A DNA stretch of 64,000 nucleotides from Pelecanus crispus. Lineage: Eukaryota > Chordata > Aves > Pelecaniformes > Pelecanidae. The stretch covers positions 2,267,001-2,331,000 of the forward strand of contig NC_134649.1 in assembly GCF_030463565.1 (NCBI RefSeq), read 5' to 3'. Made by a program: the position numbers and the translations under genes. Of the stretch, positions 28,401 to 35,991 are shown one piece after another (position 1 is the first letter of the stretch; each line of letters starts with the position of its first letter). Below the pieces are notes generated by a model. The model was not told the DNA's origin, searched no databases, and saw only the letters and a list, made by a program, of their open reading frames with translations.

Positions 28401-29384
28401 AGGAGCACGTGAAGTCTCTAGCAGAGATGCGTTATGCAGGAAAGATGAGGACATCCTGAAGAGAGTATGACCCGCGCACAAGGATTAGACTTTTCTTTGG
28501 GCTAAGGATGCAATTGAGAAGAAACAGTAAGTGGGATAAATATCCACCACTGTTTTGGAGTAAACGGAGGATCCTTGTATACTGGATGTGCAGATGGAGA
28601 AAAACCAAGGCAGGCAGGGGCTGAGGGCAGTTCCGGGCACAGGAGATGCAGCAAACCCACAGCACAGCAATGGGCAATACCATCAAAAGCGCGTACAGCT
28701 CCAGCCCAGGCGCAGAGCGCACGGTTTCCGTGCCCGCGCCGGGGAGGCACCGACCTCCAAAGGACACCTTTCTGAACGGCCCCAAAGCGATGCCCTGCGA
28801 TCGCCCCGCCATGCCAAGGCACCTTCAAGCCCTTGGAGGAACCAACCCTTCAGCAGACCTGGGAGCACCGCTCTGCAGTTCGGGTCCTCCCGAACGCCTC
28901 ACCGCGCCTGAGAGCGAAGCCACCCCGCACCGCTGCACCGCCACCACCTCCCCTGAAGCACGGGGGGCACAGAGCCTGCCCTCGGCCCGTCGTTTTTGTC
29001 AGCCTCCACCAGAATCGCTTTCCCGTGAAAACTTTGAGGCGCAGACACGAAGCAGCAAAAAGCCCGTCCCTGAAAAACACTTTTCGCCTTCCAGGAAGGG
29101 TTTTCGTTGCCGCTTTCCCCACCCGACCTGGGTGGCGGGTCGGCGCTCACGGAGCCGCAGACCGCGGGCCGGAGCGCCGCGTCCCCCCCGGCCACCCCCT
29201 CTCCTCCCGGGCAGCGGGAGCGGGGCGTCCCGGGCCCGCCGGGACTCACCAGCACGTCCCTGAAGAGCAGCTGAGGCGCCGAGTGGACGGTCCAGTCGAC
29301 GGCCCCGCCGTCGGGGATCTTGATGCGGATCACCAGCGCCTGGCTCTCCATGGCGCGGGAGGGGCCGCAGAGCAGCCAGAGCAT
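1..29384 (-). CDS. MAP2K5: MAP2K5 (MEK5) gene, 5' part: exons 1-7 of a spliced gene that runs off the left edge
   Basis: MEK5 is the dual-specificity MAP kinase kinase that phosphorylates ERK5 (MAPK7). It is activated by MEKK2/MEKK3, and its N-terminal PB1 domain tethers both partners in the cytosol. Seven exons join without a frame break into 160 codons. They begin MLWLLCGPSRAMESQ, cover the PB1 domain (about residues 16-108, with the acidic OPCA-type motif EDEDGDRITV in exon 3), then a serine-rich linker ending SSAELKKILANGQ. In the known protein (about 448 residues) the kinase domain follows directly; no exon for it was found in 1-4480, so it lies outside the window. All seven introns seen are U2-type GT-AG. 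Exon lengths are 135, 49, 68, 70, 41, 68 and 49 nt, so most single-exon skips would break the frame. Identification rests on near-identity to remembered vertebrate MEK5 and is very secure. Confidence 0.97.
4481..4529 (-). CDS. MAP2K5: MAP2K5 exon 7: end of linker before the kinase domain
   Basis: This 49-nt exon completes the split Ser codon and encodes LKQSSAELKKILANGQ, ending in phase 0 at a GTAGGT donor (4480-4475). The acceptor is CCCCCAG, preceded by a long T-rich tract. In MEK5 the next exon starts the kinase domain with its glycine-rich loop; it is not in this window. Confidence 0.96.
4530..7272 (-). other. MAP2K5 intron 6
   Basis: Intronic sequence with A-rich runs (around 4530-4550 and 4840-4857), a decayed CR1 3' end at about 6437-6490, and no other feature I can support. 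Confidence 0.6.
6437..6490 (-). mobile_element. Decayed CR1 LINE 3'-end fragment
   Basis: The plus strand reads tagaataatttaggttgaaa followed by gggacctcc, a diverged reverse complement of the typical avian CR1 3' end (a GGTTGGAA...GACCT block next to repeats of the ATTCTATG type). Only about 50 bases are recognisable and there is no coding part. Confidence 0.6.
7273..7340 (-). CDS. MAP2K5: MAP2K5 exon 6: serine-rich linker
   Basis: This 68-nt exon encodes VNTRAGSANNSSSAVSDSLP then SN and two bases of a Ser codon. The acceptor is CTGCAG (7343-7341) and the donor GTAAGA (7272-7267). The centre, SANNSS, differs from the mammalian PSQHSS. This is the least conserved part of the coding sequence seen here, as expected for a flexible linker. 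Confidence 0.94.
7341..8066 (-). other. MAP2K5 intron 5
   Basis: Short intron. The 7380-7480 part beside exon 6 has several TTAATTA-type words and looks like possible conserved non-coding DNA. A CA microsatellite and A-rich tract lie at about 7922-7957. Confidence 0.55.
7922..7957. repeat. (CA)n microsatellite followed by an A-rich tract
   Basis: Seven or eight CA units are followed by interrupted runs of A. It is a simple repeat within MAP2K5 intron 5. Confidence 0.85.
8067..8107 (-). CDS. MAP2K5: MAP2K5 exon 5: linker after PB1
   Basis: This 41-nt microexon-like exon completes the split Ala codon and encodes CKPPGKRNIHGLK. The acceptor is TTTCAG and the donor GTACGA (8066-8061). Lys replaces the Glu that I recall from mammals in PPGxRN. 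The intron that follows, to exon 6, is the shortest in this part of the gene (about 730 bp). Confidence 0.95.
8108..11689 (-). other. MAP2K5 intron 4
   Basis: AT-rich intron with an 18-base T run (9400-9417), alternating TA-rich DNA at about 9215-9330, and a locally GC-richer patch at 10,500-10,700. Blocks at about 8770-9030 and 10,850-11,080 contain dense homeodomain-like words (TGATTGATTG, TTAATTA) and are candidates for conserved enhancers, on composition only. No gene was seen on either strand. Confidence 0.55.
11690..11759 (-). CDS. MAP2K5: MAP2K5 exon 4: end of PB1 domain
   Basis: This 70-nt exon starts in phase 0 with YYSTVMEQQVNGQLIEPLQI, then YPR and the first base of an Ala codon. 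The acceptor is TTTGCAG and the donor GTAATG (11689-11684). Mammals have Phe where this copy has Tyr in QIYPR. It completes the last strand and helix of the PB1 fold. Confidence 0.96.
11760..16590 (-). other. MAP2K5 intron 3
   Basis: Intronic. It holds a 17-base A run at 13,793-13,809, TA/CA-rich stretches near 13,708-13,722 and 16,010-16,090, and a 27-bp tandem duplication at 16,441-16,494. No exon, RNA gene or clear transposon was seen. Confidence 0.6.
16441..16494. repeat. 27-bp direct tandem duplication
   Basis: Two adjacent 27-bp copies (16,441-16,467 and 16,468-16,494) start cttaatacaggaatatt and differ at one position (ata versus gta). This looks like a recent small tandem duplication in MAP2K5 intron 3, 97 bp from the exon 3 donor. 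Confidence 0.9.
16591..16658 (-). CDS. MAP2K5: MAP2K5 exon 3: acidic OPCA motif of PB1 domain
   Basis: This 68-nt exon completes the split Tyr codon and encodes EDEDGDRITVRSDEEMKAML then SY. It has an AG acceptor (16660-16659) and a GTAGGT donor (16590-16585). The acidic cluster is the surface PB1 domains use to bind basic PB1 partners such as MEKK2/3. Confidence 0.96.
16659..22003 (-). other. MAP2K5 intron 2
   Basis: Intronic. It holds a purine-rich A/G tract at 17,077-17,120, a GC-richer stretch at 17,350-17,880, four GTCT units at about 18,571-18,588, and short A runs near 19,450 and 20,573-20,588. Several ORFs of 80-150 codons occur, but none resembles a protein I know and none has splice or start context that would support it. 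Confidence 0.55.
22004..22052 (-). CDS. MAP2K5: MAP2K5 exon 2: PB1 domain
   Basis: This 49-nt exon encodes DVIGQVLPDATTTAFE plus the first base of a Tyr codon. It is flanked by an AG acceptor (22054-22053) and a GTAAGT donor (22003-21998). It continues exon 1 in phase 0 and leaves phase 1. Asp replaces the Glu usual in mammals at PDATTT, a conservative change. Confidence 0.95.
22053..29249 (-). other. MAP2K5 intron 1
   Basis: The first and longest intron seen here, about 7.2 kb. Its 5' end (about 28,690-29,249) is part of the CpG island; the rest is AT-rich. Short CA repeat at 24,320-24,332. I saw no nested gene. The long ORFs on the plus strand at 28.6-29.3 kb result from high GC content. 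Confidence 0.55.
29250..29384 (-). CDS. MAP2K5: MAP2K5 exon 1 (coding part): start codon and first half of PB1 domain
   Basis: The 45 codons run from the ATG at 29384 to a GTGAGT donor (29249-29244), ending in phase 0. The chosen start gives MLWLLCGPSRA before a second in-frame ATG at 29351 (MESQALVIRIKIP). Both methionines are at the positions known in mammalian MEK5. The second has the stronger Kozak context (G at -3, G at +4; the first has G at -3 but C at +4), so leaky scanning to residue 12 is plausible. The segment ends LLFRDVL, the middle of the PB1 domain. Confidence 0.95.
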
Positions 29385-29560
29385 CCCCGCCCCGCCGGGC
29401 TCACATGCTGCGGCGGGCCGCGGGGGCTGCCGAGCAGGGCCGAGGCTGCGCCGCTCCGCCCCGCCCGCAGGAAGGACTCGCTGCCCCGGAACCAAAACGG
29501 AAGGGCCGGGAGGAGGGAAAAATGGAGGAGGAGGAGGAGGAAGGGGAGGAGGGAGCGGAG

Positions 29561-29645
29561 GCGGCGCCATGTTGCGGGGGGAGGCGGCGCCATGTTGCGG
29601 GGGGAGGCGGCGCCATGTTGCGGGGGGAGGCGGCGCCATGTTGCG
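29561..29645 (-). repeat. Four tandem 23-bp promoter repeats with YY1/TISU-like cores
   Basis: Copies start at 29,561, 29,584, 29,607 and 29,630 (the last is partial). On the minus (sense) strand each contains CAACATGGCGCC. This fits the YY1 core (ATGGCG) and 11 of 12 positions of the TISU element (SAASATGGCGGC), which directs both initiation of transcription and translation from short leaders. The four ATGs start at 29,570, 29,593, 29,616 and 29,639. Those at 29,570 and 29,639 are in frame with MAP2K5. Confidence 0.8.
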
Positions 29646-29710
29646 CCAGCCCGCCCCGGGGAAGGAGCAGGAATAATCGCTCCGCAGAGCGCGGAGGCAC
29701 CGATTTTAAT

Positions 29711-29735
29711 CCCCCCCCCCCCCCCCCCCCCCCCC
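29711..29735. repeat. Homopolymer of 25 C
   Basis: An uninterrupted run of 25 C on the plus strand, about 330 bp upstream of the MAP2K5 start codon. Such runs are unstable and prone to length error in assemblies. Confidence 0.9.
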
Positions 29736-32598
29736 TAATCCCTTCTACTTTTAACAGGAAACTCACTGTTGAGGCGGCAGTCGGAGGCAGGCTTGGAGTC
29801 TGGCATTAGTTAAAAAGTGTGGAAAGTCCTCAGTGCCGCCGGTCTTCAGAGTAATGAATTGCAGACCCCTCCATGGTCTCTCACGGGCCTTTTGTCTTCG
29901 GGGTATTCAAACTCAACACATAAAAACGCATAGGCAAGCATCAACCAGCGCGTGTGTGTGCTGGCCAACTCGCGCAGGCCATCCATCCCTGCTCTGCCTC
30001 GGAGAGACCGAGTCCGACCCTTACGGGCAGACAAGAACGCAGACGAGTAAATTGGGGCACTGGACGCAGGACTGCTCTCTCTTCTGCTCATTACTGTACT
30101 ACCCAAACATCTGTATTAACGTGCTTTAAGCAGTTTTGCCAATAGCTGTCATGTACTTTGCTCTTTCTCCAAATTACGGAATACTCAGCTAAATATCTCC
30201 TATACTGACGTCCAGGTAAAATTCTTTCATCAAAGACTTCTTCCATGTGGTGCAGCTGAACACAGTCCATTTCGAACAAGTCTGTTTTAAAGCATAGCTC
30301 TGATGAAAGAAAATCCCCGTTAAAAGCTTACGCCCAGCTTCCTCAGCAGCAGAAAAGAATGGTTAGGTGTTTGAGCGCGACAGCTATGCGATTTCCCTAC
30401 CGCAATCACAAGCCCTGATATGCTACATGCAGCTTTTTTAAAAAAAAGCTTTTTGTCTGACAGAAGTTAGAGGGAAAGCTCTCCACTATGTACAGCTCTG
30501 CAGCACAAAACTTCCTGGTTCTTCTTAGTCGGAGAAGAGCGTTAATCTCAATTGTAGGCTATTGATCTGTACATTTTATCACAATCTCTCACATTATCAT
30601 ATATGACAAACTGGACTATTTGAGTTATGTATCAATTTAGAAGGGGGAAAAAATGGAAGGTATATTTGATTTAATTCCTGAAACATCTTCAAGCTTCCTC
30701 ATATTGGAATTCTACTTTGTTTCAGCTTTAGGAAAAAAAAAGAGGATCTTTCAATGGCCATTAGCAGAGATAAATTCTCTCTCTGTTCAATAACTTTATA
30801 ATTTAGTTCCTACGCTAGAAATTAATAGAGCCCCAACTCCTAAGTATCTAAGGGATTGGTGCTGCCCACACAGACGTCTTTCTGTTCAAATGAACCTTTT
30901 ACCGACAGTCCCTGTATACCTTTCAGTCAGGTTCATTTCAATCAGGTTCGTTTTCTATTACATTTTAAAGAATAGGATACAAAATCACAGAATTTCTATA
31001 GAATCGCAATTTTTCTAAAATGTCCTTTTCATTTACAAGACTATGGGGAAAACCGACTCAATTTGCCAAATTTGCATAAATATTATGTAGCTTTTCCAGG
31101 GCTAATTATAACCTTAATCCCCCATTCTGATTTGTGTTGATGCAGCTGTAATCAAACTTGAACATTTTTTACATCTTGGGAAGTACAGCGCATCAAACAT
31201 GCATTTCTTGATACAGGTTTGGTTTTGCCGTGTATTTCTTTAAAATGCGTTTCATGAGAAATTTTCATTCTAACTACACCAACAGTTGAAACAAATAGTT
31301 AATACTTATTTTATCATCCTGCAGAGTTTCTGCTATGAGAACAGAGCTTCACCCAAATCGATTTTTGTATTTCTCCTCAACACTGGGGGAAAATTTGTGT
31401 AGCAAGAACACAGGCATTTTTTAATATGTATCATAAAATATTCTTAAAGTTCAGTATTTGACTGCCCAAGAATCTCCTCTTTAAAAGTGTCTGACACAGG
31501 AAATTCAAGAATTCCAGAAAGCCACAGAAAAAAAATAATTAAGCAGTCTGATTTTCTCCACTAAATCCAGATGACATACCGTCAGCAGGAAACATGCATG
31601 GATTTCCTATTTATAATTACGTATCCAAGGTTGTTGTCTATCCACAATGAAATAACGTTCAAAATATGCAGAGGAACAATATATCAGTTCTTTAATTACA
31701 GGAGGATCACGAAGGCCATGACTTCTATGAATTCTGTTTTTATTGATGTGTGGGAAATACCCTCCACCAGTGCCACAGACTTCCAGGCCGGTTTTATGCT
31801 ACAAGCGCAAGAACAACTGTCTCATTGCAGTCTGCTGCTGCTCTCTGCTGCTTTCCATTGCGGTTAGAGAGGACAGAGATCTGGAGATGGCCACATAAAG
31901 AAAATAAATGTTTGTTTTCAAGGAAAAGCAGAATGCTGACACAGAAGGATACTAAAATTACTAGACTCGCCACACTGCGGAATCTCACGGGACTATCGGT
32001 GAGTGGTATGGAAAAAATGCTGTACCCCCCTGATTGCCTGGAACATGGTTATCATGGTAATTTGCAAGGCCCTCAAAAAGTAAGGAAATAAGTTATTACT
32101 TGTTTCCCTCTCTAATTCCCACTGCAAAGGAAGTTATCTAACACAAGTCATTTTCTATCTTCTCACTACCACAGATATCATATAATGAAGTTTTGAGTCC
32201 CTCTGCCAAAACTCCATAGAAAGAAGAGGGAGGAAAGAAAGAGCTGACTCCTCTGGCCCTATTCCTGAATATTCCTGTTCCAGGACCTGTATTGAGGAGG
32301 TTTTCCTTGCCATTGGTGGAGGGATACATGAGCCCAATTTCAGGAGTGGATCAGGCCACTGCAGGTGAAAAAATGCAGTGCTTAGAACTTACATAGTCCT
32401 CTTTACACAGCATTTCTTGACATACATGCTACATGCTATTTTTGTAACAACCCTTACAATATGCCCTTTGTAAATATTCAGTAGAAGTGAAAGCAGGTAA
32501 ATTACGCCAATTGCACTGGGCCGCATCAAGAGTTGAAGTGCACTACAACCACCATTAGGACCCAAAACTAATTTCCTCTAGTCCTGTGCTCAGACAGG

Positions 32599-32789
32599 AA
32601 TTGTCACTAACATATTCCAAGTTTATTTAAAAGGTTTTTTTTTTTTTAATTTCTAGAAAAGAATTAAGATGTTATTACTGGGTTTGCATTTAAGTCTTTT
32701 AAATAAAGCGCGTGTGCAGTAGAGCATCAAAATCTGCATTAATGATTGGGACAGTCAGTGTCAATTACTGACCTTTGTGAATTAGGAAG
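32599..32789 (+). repeat. Left arm of a ~185-bp inverted duplication
   Basis: This arm starts aattgtcactaacatattcc and is the reverse complement of 34,869-35,052. By eye there are about 9 substitutions and two short indels, one in a T run, so identity is about 95%. It contains no ORF. The two arms are separated by about 2.08 kb of unrelated sequence. Confidence 0.92.
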
Positions 32790-34868
32790 CGATAGAAGGA
32801 AATGAGGCACAGGAAGGAAGCTGAGGATAGAGTCAGAAAGTCCTGCGTTTTCATTATAGCTCCTACTGAGCATCCCTGGGAAATTTTAACCTCACTACTA
32901 CTAGAATTTGGCCAGCTATGGCATAGGAACAGCATGCATTTACCACGTAACAAACTAAATAGATAACGCTTGTTAACTACATGTGCTAAAAGTTATTCAA
33001 TGTTTTAACTATTAAAAATATTTCGGAATATTGTATTGCCAGTACTGCACTGTATTACATGTAATTCAGATACAATATAAAAAACAGACTCAGAGGAAGC
33101 AGAATCTAAATGCCAGTTCCTTGGTTCACTAAATTCAATTTATCATCTCTGCTTCCTCCCTGTACCAGTTTCTAGATAGGTATTATACATAACAAAGGAT
33201 AAGCTTTTCATTTCCTAGAGAAAATGGCACCTGATCATTGCTTTAGTAGCAGACATTTTCACGTCTTTTTTTTTTTAAAAAGAGATTAATACATAACTTT
33301 CTATGTTGATAAAATAACATATTCATAGTGAAATTAATCTTTTTTTCCTTCCCACATCTTCAGATTGCCAGTGAGTGCGGCAAACCGAATTCCCTTAGGC
33401 TTAGGAAAAAAGTAGGTCAACGGTGTCCAGACCTCCTAAACATATTCTTCTCTAAAATGCATCTCCCAGGAAAGAATCAGCCAAGTGTACCAGCTCAATC
33501 ACTGCACACAGAGATTAAGATCCCCTAAAACCTGCATTAAAACTTGCAGAAAACTAGCTGCCTTCCTTCCGTGCCTTCCCACTGCCCCTTGCAGCCACTT
33601 TGCAGGAGCTTGAACAGGCAGAAACGCTTTGCACAGGCTCTCTGGAGTAAGAGGCAAAGAATTGTTTGTGAACCAAGTATCAGGAAATAAATTGATCTTA
33701 CTTTCAATCCAGTGGGAGCAGAATCTGGCCTCAAATAGATCTTTTAAAACTCTGTCTCATAGTAAACTCATCTTGAACTGAAAAAAAAAAATAAAACAGT
33801 AAACTTGATTTAGGCTGAAATATTAAATGTTTAGCTCTTGCTTTAAATGATGAACGCGTTTTGAAATAAAGCAGATTACAAGCATGTTTTATGTATGTTT
33901 TAAAGGCTAGATATGATACACAATTATTGAAAAATTACAACATAAACTATACCAGTTGGTGTGAGCAAAACTGGCTGTGTATCGTTAATGATGTTAGTGT
34001 ACCCCATCAGACCAGCTTCAGGGGCTGCATAATTGTTTTCCTGTCAACCTATAAATTCTTGAGTAACAACAAAATTATTGTGATTTTTCTTACTAAATAA
34101 TTCATATATCACAAAGCATGTACATAACCAGGCCTATGAACCACTAGGCATGTAACAATCATATCTAATGGTATTTCTTCTTGTAAGAATAAAAATAGGT
34201 TTGACTTTGCAGTATTTTATAATCTTGTTCAAAAATGTCAAGTGTTTTTTAGAAGTGGTCTATTCTGAAATTTCCATTTTAAACTTGAAAGTTTCCTTGA
34301 TCAGACTTTTTGTCTGAAGGATTGCTTTTAATCATGTTTTAGTTTTAATTCTATTAGGATTATTAATATCACTGAAAAGTAATAAATTGGTTTTATAATG
34401 AACTAGAACAGGCCTCATAAACTGTGCTTACAGTGATGCAATTGCTATTAAAATCACTCTAAGCCATATGTATTCTACCTTACCAAGCAAACAGCAACCA
34501 TAATGCATCCAAACTGGCTAAATCATAACAGAGTATTCCATCATTTCAAACCTTAGTGGCTTCCTCTGTGTTTTTTTAAATGCTGAGCAGATACATATTT
34601 GAGTTTTCTGTAAGACAACCTCATCACTGAAGATGTTAATAATCTGGATCATTTATAACTTGAACTCAGACAAAATCATGATCTCTTACAGTCTGCTGCA
34701 GAAAGCTCTCATGCTACACAAACATTACTTTCTAAATACGTATCGCAGTGCCTTTACTAGAACATTATGGTGTATTAGCATAAATAATTAAGGCTAAGCT
34801 CCACTCATCTATGAGTAATACATATTCTGTGATACATTAACCCTCTTTATTTCAGCTGCATTTATTCA

Positions 34869-35052
34869 CTTACTAATTCACAAAGGTCAGTAATTGACAC
34901 CGAGTGTCCCAATCATTAATGCAAATTCTGATGCTCTACTGCACACGCACTTTACTTAAAAGACTTAAATGCAAACCCAGTAATAACATCTTATTCTTTT
35001 CTAGAAATCAAAAAAACCTTTTAAATAAACTTGGAACATGTTAGTGACAATT
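34869..35052 (-). repeat. Right arm of the inverted duplication
   Basis: The reverse complement of this arm matches 32,599-32,789 along its full length, ending at the same base on the outer side (ttagtgacaatt). Similarity stops abruptly at both ends. No matching target-site duplication is visible in the flanks, so a DNA transposon with long terminal inverted repeats is not well supported. Confidence 0.92.
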
Positions 35053-35971
35053 TTTATTCTATATTCCCCTTGCTGTAATGCTGAAGCTGCCACTTTTTCT
35101 TAGGTGTATTCAGACTGAACAATACAGCCCAAGAAAGCGTAACATGACATCTACTTCCATAAATACCTATCTTTGGGCATGAAATCAAGACAACTCTCAG
35201 AATTATTAACTTACCTTTCTGTAGTGAACATGATTAAGGAGTTACAGCAAAAGCCAATTTAAATTAAACGGCCAAAGTAAATAATATATGAAGCAAAGTC
35301 TCCTTTGTTTCAGGCAAAGTTGGTCTAAACCAGAGGCCTAAGGGCATTCAACTATTAAGAAATACCTAAGTTTCATTCAATAATAACATGCATCAGGAAG
35401 ATCTATGATTATGGTCTGCCAAGAGATTTAGACATCAAGGATCTTTTTACTGCTGTTAGATTCTCGAAGGGGACTATTTGGTCAACTCACACTTCTCTAC
35501 TTCGTTCTTCTTGCCTATGGAATGATTCCAATAAATTCTGTTTCATCAGAAATTTTCGATCTGTCCAGGACAAAATGCAGTAACACTTCTGTTTTGAGTG
35601 CTGGAAGAATGAACTCTGGATTCCTGTTCTCCTTTTCCAGAAAGCATTAGTAATGGAAGGACTATCAGTAGGTTTGAGAATACTTACAGCTGAAAAGTAC
35701 CAGGCTGAGGCAAGCAACTTCTTAAAATCCGACATTTTTTGCTTATTCTCAGGCCCATTCTAGACATCCTTCTTACCACATCTATCGTTCTCCATCTGAA
35801 CACCACCCCACTGCTTCTATTCCGCGGGGGCTCTTTTTGCCAAGTCTCTCATTTGCTCAGAACATTTGTCAGAGAGTGAACGTTTCCTCCACTCCATTTT
35901 CCTGTAGGAGCTCCAGAAGTTCCACATCATCGTTCCCCTTCCCTTCTCCAACTTCTTTAATGTCAGCAGTT

Positions 35972-35991
35972 AAAAAAAAAAAAAAAAAAAA
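35972..35991. repeat. Homopolymer of 20 A
   Basis: A run of 20 A in intergenic DNA. It could be the tail of an old retroposed sequence, but the preceding sequence is not recognisable. Confidence 0.85.

Larger units (their letters stand above)
28690..29700 (-). promoter_or_regulatory. MAP2K5: CpG-island promoter of MAP2K5
   Basis: A sharp rise in G+C and CpG density surrounds exon 1, against AT-rich flanks. No TATA box was seen at a useful distance. Upstream of the start codon (higher coordinates) are a GGA-repeat purine tract at about 29,514-29,560, four 23-bp repeats with ATGGCG cores at 29,561-29,645, and a run of 25 C at 29,711-29,735. The transcription start cannot be fixed by eye; the 23-bp repeats are a likely core element. 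Confidence 0.8.

Noticed and set aside
28588-29809. Plus-strand ORFs of 100-301 codons across the MAP2K5 CpG island
   Set aside because: Low-complexity Pro/Arg/Gly translations antisense to exon 1, explained by GC content. No homology recognised.
32599-35052. Reading the inverted duplication as a DNA transposon with 185-bp terminal repeats
   Set aside because: The outer flanks do not show a matching target-site duplication and the 2.08-kb spacer has no transposase-like ORF.
35972-35991. A-run as the tail of a processed pseudogene
   Set aside because: The sequence upstream of the run does not resemble a gene and no flanking direct repeat was seen.
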